A stretch of 64,000 nucleotides of DNA. It comes from Ruegeria sp. PrR005 (GTDB lineage: Bacteria; Pseudomonadota; Alphaproteobacteria; Rhodobacterales; Rhodobacteraceae). Location: contig NZ_JAAGOX010000004.1 of assembly GCF_010500245.1 (NCBI RefSeq), forward strand, positions 1 through 64,000. The letters are read 5' to 3'. The position numbers and the translations under genes were made by a program. A model generated the notes under the pieces. That model worked only from the letters and a program-made list of their open reading frames with translations. It searched no databases and was not told the DNA's origin. Below are positions 34,817-43,553 of this stretch, piece after piece (the first letter of the stretch is position 1; each line of letters opens with the position of its first letter).

Positions 34817-35782
34817 ACCATTCTCCTTCCCGACGCCACGCGCCGATCCGCAACCCAGCGGAAACCAATTTATCTACGGCGATGACGATCAGGCAGCGAC
34901 TGCACCCAAATCGTTCATCCCGAAAACCGAGAAAGGCTGCTTGAAAGCAACATGAGGCAGGGTCACCTGTGCAATACGCGCACTTCTCCCTACATCACCG
35001 ACGACACCCATGCCGCCGTGCGATCACGCATCTTCTCGCGTCCGAATGACGCAATTTTGGTGCGGTCGCCCCCGTGACCAACAAACATCGCCCCCCAGAT
35101 GGGCTGCATCAATAAATACCGGACGCGCCTCGGGGGACAAAGGGAAAAAAGGTCTAGAAATTGCCACATTTGCTGTCGCACTCTCCCGGCGCCTGACAGG
35201 ATCGCCGGCCATCCACACCCCAAGGTTGAAAATTGTTTCTGCGAATTTTAGTGAATTTCGGGGAAAACCCTAACGTTTCTTGGTTTCACCCCAATTGCCG
35301 ATAGTCGCCCGCCGTCAAGACAGATGTTTTTGTTTCTCTTTTGGTGACAGTGGCAGGATTGTGGCATTCGCCGCGGCGCTGGACAGAGCCGCCACTATTT
35401 CGCCCCATTTTGTCACCCTTTTGGTCATCAATGCCGAGAAACACTGTTGTTTTTCTCCAGTTCTCGAACAATCAGCCCGGTTTCCGGCTCGAATCAAGTG
35501 CTCTGAGGCGCCTTGTGGCGACTCACTAGGGCCTGCGCCCGGCAGTGACATCTCTTGGTCACGACATGGTCTTGCAGGGCGGTTCGCACAGTCTTCCCGC
35601 TTGGCGACAGGCAGCCTCCGAACATCTTAGCCGCGCGCTGTTTCCGCCAGAGCGGCAATGATCACACAAGCGACACCGGGAGAGCGGGAACAGGAGCGGG
35701 CTTTGCTGGCCGCCTGAGGGGATAACAATTTACAGCCGGTCGAGCGCAAGCTACCCCTTTTGCAGGTCAGGGAGATTTCGAG
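34817..35782. other. 966-base region without a convincing gene
   Basis: This is the long spacer between the divergent RTX gene and the amidohydrolase gene. It is more AT-rich than its surroundings, with T-rich tracts at about 35225-35260 and 35320-35345. I saw a possible -35 TTGAAA near 35225, an imperfect palindrome GGGGAAAACC / GGTTTCACCCC at 35261-35291 and an inverted repeat GGTGACA (35343-35349) / TGTCACC (35411-35417). Short open frames here lack ribosome-binding sites and normal codon use. It probably holds the promoters of both flanking genes. I see no RNA gene. Confidence 0.6.
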
Positions 35783-37411
35783 ATGCCAGGTATTACCGTT
35801 TTTGCCGCAAAGAAGATCATCACCATGGACCCAAGCCGACCCACCGCCACCCATGTGGCGGTACGCGAGGGCAAGATCCTGGCTGTCGGTGGGGTAGATT
35901 GTGCCGAAGCCTGGGGGCCGGTGACCCTTAACGACAGTCTGGCGCATGCGGTGCTGATGCCCGGCCTGGTCGAAGGGCATGCCCATATGATGGCCGGGGC
36001 GATGTGGGACTTTGCCTATGCCGGGTATCACGACCGGATCGACCCGCAAGGCCGCATGCACAAGGGCATGACCGATATCGGTGCCGTCGTCGCCCGCCTG
36101 CGGGAATACAGCGCGACCCTGCCCGAGGGCCAGCCGCTGATCGCCTGGGGCTTCGATCCGATCTTTTTGCCCACCGAACGGCTGAACCGGCATCACTTGG
36201 ACCAGATCGCCTCTGACCGGCCGGTTGTCGTGATGTTCTCGAACTTTCACCTGCTCTGCGCCAACAGCCTGGCGCTGGAGATGGCGGGGTACGGTCGCGA
36301 TACCAATGTCGAAGGTGTCGTCAAGGGAGCAGACGGCGAACCCACCGGTGAGTTGCAGGAAATGGCCGCCATGTTCCCAGTGATGCGGCGCACCGGCGTC
36401 GATTTTCGCGGCCTGTCGCAAAAGGAGAGCGCCATCCGCGCCTATGCGGATGTCTGCAAACATGCAGGCGTGACGACAGTGACGGACCTGTTCTCGGAGA
36501 TGCAGGACGAAGACCTCGGCGCGCTGCTGGCCGTCACTTCGGACCCGGGCTTTGCTCTGCGCATCGTGCCGGTGCTGGGTGCAATGGGAGCCGCGCCGCG
36601 GGATATCGCCAAGCGCGCATTGGCGCTTCGCAAGAAATCCACTGACAAGCTGCGTCTGGGCGCGGTCAAACTGATGACCGACGGGTCGATCCAGGGCTGG
36701 ACCGCGCGCGTGAAATGGCCGGGCTATGTCGGCGGCCAGCCCAACGGGATCTGGAACACGCCGCCCGACCTGATCTACGAACTTTGCGCTGCAATGCAGG
36801 AACATGGCGTGCAGATGCATATCCATGTGAACGGCGACGAGGCATCTTCGATCACGCTCGACGCGCTCGAGGCCGCAGGCCGCGCCCATCCCTGGCCCGG
36901 ATCGCGCCATGTCTTGCAGCATTGCCAGATGATGGGGCCGGATCAATTCCGCCGCTGTGCGGAAATGGGCGTATGCACCAACATCTTCTCGAACCACATC
37001 TGGTTCTTTGGCGACCAGCACGCCGCGCTCACCATTGGCGAGGACCGCGCCACCCGCATGGACGCCGCCCGCTCGGCACTGGATGCGGGCGTGCATCTGG
37101 CGATCCATTCCGATGCGCCGGTGACCTCGATGGGGCCGCTCTTTACCGCCTGGTGCGCGGTCAACCGCCAGACCATGTCGGGCCGGACGTTGGGCGCGGA
37201 GCAACAGATCACGGTGGACGAGGCGCTTTACGCGATCACCCTTGGCGCGGCCTATACGCTGAAACTCGATGCCGAGATCGGCTCTATCGAAACCGGCAAG
37301 ATCGCCGATTTCGCCGTGCTGGGCGCGGATCCGACCGAGGTCGATCCGATGGCACTGAAAGATGTGCCGGTGCTGGGCACCGTGTCTGGTGGCCGGGTGA
37401 ACCTGATCTGA
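35783..37411 (+). CDS. Amidohydrolase family protein (YtcJ-like, amidohydrolase_3)
   Basis: The 542-residue metal-dependent hydrolase has an N-terminal composite-barrel start (FAAKKIITMDPSRPTATHVAVREGKILAVGG) and the first metal motif LMPGLVEGHAHMMAG. Further ligands sit in MHIHVNGDEA and HCQMMGPDQF, and a late AIHSDAPVTSMGPL carries the catalytic Asp. The C-terminal ITLGAAYTLKLDAEIGSIETGKIADFAVL is typical of the superfamily. The substrate (amide, imide or cyclic urea-type bond) is unknown. The start ATG 35783 follows AGGGAGA. The stop overlaps the CobW-family GTPase start by one base, which points to a functional link with a metallochaperone. Confidence 0.88.
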   Translation: MPGITVFAAKKIITMDPSRPTATHVAVREGKILAVGGVDCAEAWGPVTLNDSLAHAVLMPGLVEGHAHMMAGAMWDFAYAGYHDRIDPQGRMHKGMTDIGAVVARLREYSATLPEGQPLIAWGFDPIFLPTERLNRHHLDQIASDRPVVVMFSNFHLLCANSLALEMAGYGRDTNVEGVVKGADGEPTGELQEMAAMFPVMRRTGVDFRGLSQKESAIRAYADVCKHAGVTTVTDLFSEMQDEDLGALLAVTSDPGFALRIVPVLGAMGAAPRDIAKRALALRKKSTDKLRLGAVKLMTDGSIQGWTARVKWPGYVGGQPNGIWNTPPDLIYELCAAMQEHGVQMHIHVNGDEASSITLDALEAAGRAHPWPGSRHVLQHCQMMGPDQFRRCAEMGVCTNIFSNHIWFFGDQHAALTIGEDRATRMDAARSALDAGVHLAIHSDAPVTSMGPLFTAWCAVNRQTMSGRTLGAEQQITVDEALYAITLGAAYTLKLDAEIGSIETGKIADFAVLGADPTEVDPMALKDVPVLGTVSGGRVNLI

Positions 37412-38271
37412 TGCGCCTGCCGCTCACCGTCATCTCCGGTTATCTGGGCGCGGGCAAGACCACGCTGATCAACCGCCTGCTGGCCGAGGATCACGGGCTG
37501 CGCCTGTTGGTGATGGTCAACGATTTCGGCGCCATCAATATCGACGCGGGCCTGATCGCCGCGATGGGCGAGGATACCATCGCACTGACCAATGGCTGCG
37601 TCTGCTGCACCATGGGGGCGGACCTGTTCCTGGCGCTGGGCGATGCGCTGGACCGCAACCCGCGCCCCGATCACCTGGTGATCGAGGCAAGCGGCATCGC
37701 TGACCCGGCAGCCATCGCCAATGCCGCCAAGGCCGAGCCGGACCTGAGCTATGCCGGTATCATCACGCTGGTCGACGGGCTGAACGCCGCAACGCTTCTG
37801 GCCGATCCGCTGATCGCGCCGCAGGTGGCGCAGCAGATGCGGGTGGCGGACCTGCTGTTACTGACCAAGACGCAGGCCCCCGATGCCGAACTGACGCAGG
37901 CGCTGGCCGGGGCTGGGATTGCCGAGCCTGTGCCCCTGCCCCGGGACAGCGCGCTGGCACCGCTGCTCTTTGATGTGATGCCGCGCCCGGGATCGGTCGC
38001 CAGCGTGCCGCATCCTGCCTATACCGGCTGGTCCTGCGCCGCGCCGTGGCCTATGACGCGGGACGCCCTGCGCGACAAGCTCTCCACACGCCCGGCAGCG
38101 ATTTACCGGCTGAAAGGCTTTATCCCCGGACCCGATGGCATGACCGAAGTCCATGTGGTTGGCGCCCATGCCGATCTGCGCCCGTCGCAGACCGGGACCG
38201 CCGGGCTGGTCGCGCTGGGCCTTGCAGGCCGGATCACACCGGAAGAGATCGAGGCGTGGTGGAACAGCTAG
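37411..38271 (+). CDS. CobW/COG0523-family GTP-binding protein (putative metallochaperone)
   Basis: The 286-residue protein has a P-loop GYLGAGKTT (10-18), the family switch region MVNDFGAINID and the metal-binding CXCC motif Cys63-Val-Cys65-Cys66. A shortened CobW_C domain follows near the end (IYRLKGFIPG). The guanine-specificity motif, normally (N/T)KxD, reads TKTQ here (about 155-158), so nucleotide preference or activity may be altered. Members load Zn, Co or other metals into client enzymes. The start codon overlaps the amidohydrolase stop by one base, so that metalloenzyme is the natural client candidate. A truncated M20 metallopeptidase follows 9 bases later. Confidence 0.88.
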   Translation: MRLPLTVISGYLGAGKTTLINRLLAEDHGLRLLVMVNDFGAINIDAGLIAAMGEDTIALTNGCVCCTMGADLFLALGDALDRNPRPDHLVIEASGIADPAAIANAAKAEPDLSYAGIITLVDGLNAATLLADPLIAPQVAQQMRVADLLLLTKTQAPDAELTQALAGAGIAEPVPLPRDSALAPLLFDVMPRPGSVASVPHPAYTGWSCAAPWPMTRDALRDKLSTRPAAIYRLKGFIPGPDGMTEVHVVGAHADLRPSQTGTAGLVALGLAGRITPEEIEAWWNS

Positions 38272-38280
38272 GGGCGTGAC

Positions 38281-39051
38281 ATGAGCAGGCAACAGGCGAT
38301 TGCACGGGCGGAACAGGGTTTTGACAGCGGCCAGTTCTGGCGGGATCTGGCGGATCTGGTGGCGCAGGAAACCGAGAGCCAGGTGTCAGGGCGTGGCGAC
38401 GCGCTGAGCGCCTATCTGACCGAAACGCTGGCACCGCATCTGGTCGCACTTGGCATGACCGCGCGCCTTTTGCCCAACCCCGCCCCCAATGGCGCGCCGT
38501 TTCTGCTGGCCGAACGGGTCGAAGCGCCGGGCTTGCCGACGGTCCTCAGCTATGGCCACGGCGATGTCACCCGCGCCCAGACCGATGCCTGGGCCGAGGG
38601 GTTGCATCCGTTTCGCCTGACCCAGCAGGGTGACCGGTTTTATGGCCGGGGCAGCGCCGACAACAAGGGGCAGCATCTGGTCAACCTGACCGCGCTGCGC
38701 GCGCATCTGGACCGGCACGGGTTCCCCATGGTCGAGATCGTCGACAGCGACGAGTTGCCCTTCACCGCCACCCGGCTTGACCCGGATCATCCCTGGGCCC
38801 GGTTCGCAATCGCCTCGGTCACCGAAACCGTTGGCACCGCGCCGCATCTATTGCCCAACCTCGGCGGATCGCTGCCCAACGAGTGTTTCTCGGACATTCT
38901 GGACCTGCCCACAATCTGGGTGCCGCATTTCTATGCGGGCTGCAACCAGCACGCGCCCGACGAACATGTCCTGGGTTCCACGATGCGGCAGGCCGCTCAG
39001 GTGATGACCGGTCTTTTCTGGGATGTCGGCGCGACCCCGCCGGGCAAATGA
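38281..39051 (+). CDS. M20-family metallopeptidase with a large internal in-frame deletion
   Basis: The frame encodes 256 residues, while relatives (M20 peptidases, about 460 residues) are nearly twice as long. The N-terminal part is normal, with the metal motifs SYGHGDVTRAQ (His93, Asp95) and GRGSADNKGQH (Asp127). After DRHG (about 147) the sequence jumps to FPMVEIVDSDELPF-ATRLDPDHPWARF and the C-terminal NQHAPDEH, which in full-length members lie about 200 residues further on. The catalytic Glu-Glu segment and the dimerisation domain are therefore missing. The frame is intact and in an operon, but peptidase activity is unlikely. It is best read as a decaying gene unless the short form has a new role. 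Confidence 0.78.
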   Translation: MSRQQAIARAEQGFDSGQFWRDLADLVAQETESQVSGRGDALSAYLTETLAPHLVALGMTARLLPNPAPNGAPFLLAERVEAPGLPTVLSYGHGDVTRAQTDAWAEGLHPFRLTQQGDRFYGRGSADNKGQHLVNLTALRAHLDRHGFPMVEIVDSDELPFTATRLDPDHPWARFAIASVTETVGTAPHLLPNLGGSLPNECFSDILDLPTIWVPHFYAGCNQHAPDEHVLGSTMRQAAQVMTGLFWDVGATPPGK

Positions 39052-39155
39052 AGGCGCATTAACAAATTTTAATCCACGGATCAGCAAAGGATCAGATTGC
39101 GGGCTTATTCCCTTTGTCAGACCCGGACCAGCCGGGACACTGACAGGAGAACAAG

Positions 39156-40592
39156 ATGAGCATTCGCATGTCCCGTAAACTGAACCCTTCCCTTCCGAAC
39201 TGGGCCGCCGCCCCTGTCCTGGGCGCGCTGCTGTTGGGCTCGACCGCCTTGCCCGGCTTGGCTGACGAGGCGCTGGCCGATCTGGTCGAGCGCGTCTCGC
39301 CCGCAGTGGTCACCGTTCTGGCCTCGGAAGAGGCCAAGCCGCGGCAGATGAAAGGCCAGCCCAACCCGTTCGAAGGCACGCCGTTTGAAGAGTTCTTCCA
39401 CCAGTTCGGCGGACCTGGCGGAATGCAACCGCCGCAGAGCGGCCCGCGCCAGGGTCTGGGTTCGGGGTTCATTCTGGATGCCGAGGGCTACATCGTCACC
39501 AACAACCACGTGGTCGAAGGCGCAGACAAGGTGACCGTCCGGCTCAGCGACGATCGCGAGTTCACCGCCGAAGTGGTTGGTACCGATCCGCTGACCGACC
39601 TGGCGCTGCTTCGCATTCAGGCTGGTGTGGACCTGCCTGCCGTGACCCTTGGCGACAGCGACGCCATCCGCGTGGGCGAGGATGTGGTGGCCGTCGGCAA
39701 CCCCTTTGGGCTGAGCTCCACCGTCACTACCGGCATCGTTTCGGCCAAGGGGCGCAACATCTCGGACGGGCCGTATGCCGAATTCATCCAGACCGATGCC
39801 GCCATCAACAAAGGCAACTCGGGCGGGCCGCTGTTCAACATGGAGGGCGAGGTCGTGGGCGTGAACTCGGCCATCTATTCGCCGACGGGCGGCTCGGTGG
39901 GCCTGGGTTTTGCCGTCACCTCGAACATCGTCGAGCATGTGATCGACGATCTGCGCGAGGACGGCCAGGTTGACCGTGGCTGGCTGGGCGTGTCGATCCA
40001 GAACGTGGGCGCCGATATCGCCGCCGCGATGGGGCTGGACAGCCCGAACGGGGCTCTGGTGTCGGACGTTGTCCCGGACAGCCCCGCTGACGGCAACCTG
40101 AACCCGGGCGACGTGATCGTGGCCTTCGAAGGAAAGGCCGTGAAATCAAGCTCTGACCTGCCGCGTCTGGTCGGCGCCACCAAGGCTGGCTCCAGCGCCA
40201 ATGTCCGGGTCATCCGCGACGGCAAGGCACAGGATGTGACCGTGACCATCGGCCAGCACCAGCAATCGGCCTCGGCCAGCGGGGTTGCCCCCCCCGATCC
40301 GGCCGAGACACCGGCCTTGGGCCTGACCGTAGCGCCGCTGACCGACGGCATGCGGGCACAGGCCGGGGTTGGCAGCGATGTCAGCGGCGTTCTTGTCACC
40401 GACATCGACCCCAATGGCCCCGCAGCCCAGGCGGGATTGCGCCGGGGTGACGTCATCCAGCGGGTGGGCGGAACCGATACCGACAGCCCGGCCGCGCTCA
40501 AGGCCGCACTAGGCAAGGAAAAGACCGACCCGGCGCTAGTTCTGATAAACCGCGACGGCAACCGGTTGTTTGTTGCCGTGCGACTGGCCTGA
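39156..40592 (+). CDS. degP: Periplasmic serine protease, DegP/HtrA (Do) family
   Basis: The 478-residue protease has a signal peptide (APVLGALLLGSTALPGLA) and a trypsin-like domain with a complete triad: His118 (TNNHVVEG), Asp148 (DPLTDLALL) and Ser222 (INKGNSGGPLF). Two PDZ domains follow (about 255-350 and 380-478; RGWLGVSIQNV, GDVIVAFEGKAV, GLRRGDVIQRVGG). It degrades or refolds misfolded envelope proteins. The start at 39156 follows ACAGGAG. A two-component system follows 177 bases downstream, matching the common degP-regulator neighbourhood of Alphaproteobacteria. Confidence 0.94.
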   Translation: MSIRMSRKLNPSLPNWAAAPVLGALLLGSTALPGLADEALADLVERVSPAVVTVLASEEAKPRQMKGQPNPFEGTPFEEFFHQFGGPGGMQPPQSGPRQGLGSGFILDAEGYIVTNNHVVEGADKVTVRLSDDREFTAEVVGTDPLTDLALLRIQAGVDLPAVTLGDSDAIRVGEDVVAVGNPFGLSSTVTTGIVSAKGRNISDGPYAEFIQTDAAINKGNSGGPLFNMEGEVVGVNSAIYSPTGGSVGLGFAVTSNIVEHVIDDLREDGQVDRGWLGVSIQNVGADIAAAMGLDSPNGALVSDVVPDSPADGNLNPGDVIVAFEGKAVKSSSDLPRLVGATKAGSSANVRVIRDGKAQDVTVTIGQHQQSASASGVAPPDPAETPALGLTVAPLTDGMRAQAGVGSDVSGVLVTDIDPNGPAAQAGLRRGDVIQRVGGTDTDSPAALKAALGKEKTDPALVLINRDGNRLFVAVRLA

Positions 40593-40769
40593 TCCCCCGC
40601 TGCTGCCGCGCCGCCACCACTCAAGACACTTGTTGGCGCGGCCGCAGTGCACCGCCCGGGCACCTCATGCCTGACCCGGGCACGCCGGGCGCGACCCCAT
40701 CCGCGCCCGGCGCGTGCATTTGTGGATTGTCTTGGATATATCCTGATAAAAACAAGGACCGGATTTTAC

Positions 40770-41450
40770 ATGAGCCGACGTGTTCTGATCGTCGAAGACG
40801 ATGACGAGACCCGTGAGTTCCTGGTCAAGGGCTTCACCGAAGAAGGCTTTGCTGTGGAGAGCGCCGCCGACGGGCGCGAGGGGTTGTTTCATGCGACCGA
40901 TGGCGGGTTTGACGCGGTGGTGTTGGACCGGATGCTGCCGGAGCTGGATGGCCTGTCGCTGATCAAATCGATCCGAGCCGCCGGGTTGAAAACCCCCGTC
41001 ATCATGCTGACCGCGATGAGCGCCGTCGATGAACGCGTCAAGGGGCTGCGCGCAGGCGCTGACGACTATCTGGTCAAACCCTTTTCCTTTCAGGAACTTC
41101 TGGCCCGTATCGAAGCCCTGTTGAGACGCCCCAAGGACACGCAGGAGGCTGCGACGCTTTCTTGCCGGGATCTGGAAATGGACCTGTTGCGCCGCAGGGT
41201 AACGCGCAGCGGTCGCGACATCACCCTGACCCCGCGCGAATTCCAGATCCTGGAATTCTTTCTGCGCCGCAAGAACCGCGTGGTGACCCGGACCATGCTG
41301 CTCGAAGGGGTCTGGGACTATCATTTCGACCCCAATACCAACATCGTGGATGTTCATATCTCGAAACTCCGCCGGCAGATCGACGAGGGTTCGGAAACCC
41401 CGCTGATCGAGACCGTTCGCGGCGCGGGCTACATGATCTCTGATGGATAA
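40770..41450 (+). CDS. OmpR-family response regulator
   Basis: The 226-residue two-domain regulator has a receiver with the acidic pocket VEDDDET, phospho-acceptor Asp53 (VVLDRMLP), Thr/Ser at MLTAMS and Lys103 (DDYLVKPFSF). The winged-helix effector (about 128-226) contains LTPREFQILEFFLRRKNRVVTR and NIVDVHISKLRRQID. It starts at ATG 40770, has only a weak ribosome-binding site and overlaps the histidine kinase by 8 bases. Its position behind degP suggests an envelope-stress or metal signal, but the target genes are unknown. Confidence 0.93.
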   Translation: MSRRVLIVEDDDETREFLVKGFTEEGFAVESAADGREGLFHATDGGFDAVVLDRMLPELDGLSLIKSIRAAGLKTPVIMLTAMSAVDERVKGLRAGADDYLVKPFSFQELLARIEALLRRPKDTQEAATLSCRDLEMDLLRRRVTRSGRDITLTPREFQILEFFLRRKNRVVTRTMLLEGVWDYHFDPNTNIVDVHISKLRRQIDEGSETPLIETVRGAGYMISDG

Positions 41451-42810
41451 GCCTCTGGTTACCCTCAGAAATGCCAGAACCCGGCTGGTGCTGCTCAGCA
41501 TGGTCCTGAGCACGTTACTGACCGCGGCCGTACTGGCGCTGGTCTATGTCACCGCAAACCGCACCATCGCGGGCGAGACTCGCTCGGTGGTAACCGCAGA
41601 ACTGGCCGGACTGTCGGATGAATACCAGCGGCGCGGCATATTCGGCCTGACCGAGGCCATCGAACGCCGCACCCAGGACGCCGCAGAGCGCGACGCGCTT
41701 TACCTGCTGACCGGGCCGTTCGGAACCGTGCTTGCCGGTAACCTCGTGCGCTGGCCACCGGATGTGGAACCGGGCAGCGGTTGGGTCGAACTGGACCTGA
41801 TCCGTACCGAATCCCGCGAGAACGTACCGGTATCGGCGGCCTCGATCCGGCTGCCGGGTGGCGAGCGGCTGCTCGTCGGACGCGATGCGTCGGCCCGACG
41901 ACAGTTTGACCGCGTGTTGTTGCGTTCTGTCGGGCTGGCCTTGCTGGCCGCGCTGGCGCTCAGCCTGCTGACCGGCTGGTTTCTGACCCGGCTGGTGTTT
42001 TCGCGGCTCAAGGACATCTCGCGCACCGCAACGGAAATCGTCTCGGGCGACCTGACGCGCCGGATCCCCTTGCGCGGCACCGGGGATGAATTCGACCGTA
42101 TGGCCGGTACCCTGAACGAGATGCTGGACCGGATCGAGGAACTGGTTGGCCATCTGCGAACCACGTCGAACTCGATCGCGCATGATCTGCGCTCGCCCTT
42201 GTCGCGCCTGCGCCAAAAGGTCGAGGCCCTGACCGACCCCAGCCGGGGCGACGCAGAGCGGGATGCGGACGCCGCCCGCGCGCTGGCCGAGGTAGACCAC
42301 CTGCTCAGGGTGTTCTCGCAACTGACCGAAATCTCGCGCGCCGAGGCGGGGCTGGGCCGGGAAGAGTTCGAACCGGTGGATCTGGCGGCGCTGGCCCGCG
42401 ACGTGGCTGAATTCTATGAACCGCTGGCGCAAGAGAACGGCGTCACACTCACGGTCGAGACGGACCCGGCCATCCTGCCGGGTCACCGCGCCTTGCTGGC
42501 TCAGGCTCTGTCCAACCTGCTCGACAATGCCCTGCGCTATGCGCCGGGCGGCACCGAGGTGGCTTTGCACATCACCGCCGCCGAGGACATGGTGATCCTG
42601 TCGGTGCGCGATCACGGCCCGGGCGTGCCCGAGGCCGATCTGGAGCGGCTGGCGCAGCCTTTTGTCACGCTCGACCCGGCACGTACGGGGGGCAACTCGG
42701 GCCTGGGTCTGGCGTTGGCGGCGGCCATTGCACGGATGCAAGGCGGGGTGTTCGAGGCGCGCAATGCAAAACCGGGGCTGGAGGCCCGGCTGGTTCTGCC
42801 AAGACCCTGA
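41443..42810 (+). CDS. Sensor histidine kinase
   Basis: The 455-residue membrane kinase has TM1 at about 14-36 and TM2 at about 162-184, enclosing a periplasmic sensor of about 120 residues. A HAMP domain follows (SRLKDISRTATEIVSGDLTRRI), then the dimerisation helix with phospho-acceptor His247 (SIAHDLRSPLSRL) and an ATPase with N box LLDNALRYAPGG, G1 VRDHGPGVPEADL and G2 NSGLGLALAAAI. It is the partner of the preceding regulator (8-base overlap). Its stop lies only two bases from the convergent ParA-like gene, so no separate terminator fits. Confidence 0.93.
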   Translation: MDKPLVTLRNARTRLVLLSMVLSTLLTAAVLALVYVTANRTIAGETRSVVTAELAGLSDEYQRRGIFGLTEAIERRTQDAAERDALYLLTGPFGTVLAGNLVRWPPDVEPGSGWVELDLIRTESRENVPVSAASIRLPGGERLLVGRDASARRQFDRVLLRSVGLALLAALALSLLTGWFLTRLVFSRLKDISRTATEIVSGDLTRRIPLRGTGDEFDRMAGTLNEMLDRIEELVGHLRTTSNSIAHDLRSPLSRLRQKVEALTDPSRGDAERDADAARALAEVDHLLRVFSQLTEISRAEAGLGREEFEPVDLAALARDVAEFYEPLAQENGVTLTVETDPAILPGHRALLAQALSNLLDNALRYAPGGTEVALHITAAEDMVILSVRDHGPGVPEADLERLAQPFVTLDPARTGGNSGLGLALAAAIARMQGGVFEARNAKPGLEARLVLPRP

Positions 42811-42812
42811 GG

Positions 42813-43550
42813 TCAGAGCGCCAGTTCCCCGAACAGGTCGGCGTAACAGGCGGCGGCCTTGCTGCGGGGGGCATATTCGGCAACCGGTGCCCGTCGCAAC
42901 CCCATGCGTTCCACATCCGCAGAATAGGGAATGCTGGCGGCGAGAAACCGCTTGGGATACGCCGCGCGCATTCGGGCCATGGTGTCGCGATGCAAGGACT
43001 TGCGCCCCTCAACCATCGAGAAGAACGCCGAAATCTTGCGCCGCGGCAACCCCTGATCCTTGAAGAATTCGACCAGCTGCTCGAACGTCCGCTCGCTCAG
43101 CGTGCTGGGCGGAACCGGCACCACAATTCGGTCGGCGGCACGAAACACGTTCTCGGAGAGCAAGGAAAAGTTCGGCGGGCAGTCGAGCACCACGACATCG
43201 TATTCGGCGCCACCGGCCACCAGTGCCTTGGACAGGCGCGACCGCTTGCTGCGGATGCGACTCAGGAAACGGTCGAAATCACGAAAACTCCGGTTGGCGG
43301 GCAAGATGTCGAGCCCATCGAAATCGCTGGCGCGGATCGCATCGGCAAAGCGGTCGGAATCCTCGAAAAACCGCGTCTCGCTCAACCTTTTCGACGGCTT
43401 GACGCGAAAATAGTAACTCGATGCCCCCTGCGGATCGAGATCGCACAGCAGCACCTGCCGCCCGGAACGCGCGATGGCATGGGCCAGGTTCACCGATGTC
43501 GCCGTTTTGCCGACACCGCCCTTGTTGCTGTAGCAGGCGATCACATGCAT
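42813..43550 (-). CDS. ParA/MinD-family ATPase (orphan, no ParB)
   Basis: The 245-residue ATPase has the deviant Walker A SNKGGVGKTAT, with the signature Lys, at about residues 8-18. The A' motif is LLCDLDPQGAS and Walker B is DVVVLDCPPNFSLL. The late part VEGRKSLHRDTM and ERMGLRRAPVAEYAPRSKAA matches chromosome/plasmid-partition relatives and cargo-positioning ATPases. There is no parB or parS-like neighbour. The gene starts three bases after the stop of the CHAD-domain gene, with GAGGAGG inside that gene's end, so the two are coupled. Such ATPases form gradients on the nucleoid that move a partner cargo, and the CHAD protein is the obvious candidate. Confidence 0.9.
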   Translation of the reverse strand: MHVIACYSNKGGVGKTATSVNLAHAIARSGRQVLLCDLDPQGASSYYFRVKPSKRLSETRFFEDSDRFADAIRASDFDGLDILPANRSFRDFDRFLSRIRSKRSRLSKALVAGGAEYDVVVLDCPPNFSLLSENVFRAADRIVVPVPPSTLSERTFEQLVEFFKDQGLPRRKISAFFSMVEGRKSLHRDTMARMRAAYPKRFLAASIPYSADVERMGLRRAPVAEYAPRSKAAACYADLFGELAL

Positions 43551-43553
43551 GGC

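Noticed and set aside
30974-34885. A 1303-codon open frame on the plus strand opposite the RTX gene
   Set aside because: It mirrors the repetitive GC-rich GGxGxD coding pattern, has no ribosome-binding site, and its product is a Val/Ala/Asp repeat artefact of the antisense frame. The minus-strand protein has clear domains.
35280-35630. Open frame of about 116 codons in the long intergenic region
   Set aside because: No ribosome-binding site, unusual Cys/Arg composition and no recognisable motif; it looks like chance.
39059-39072. TTAACAAATTTTAA upstream of degP as a CtrA site
   Set aside because: The two TTAA halves are separated by six bases, not the seven of the CtrA consensus, and AT-rich spacers give such matches by chance.
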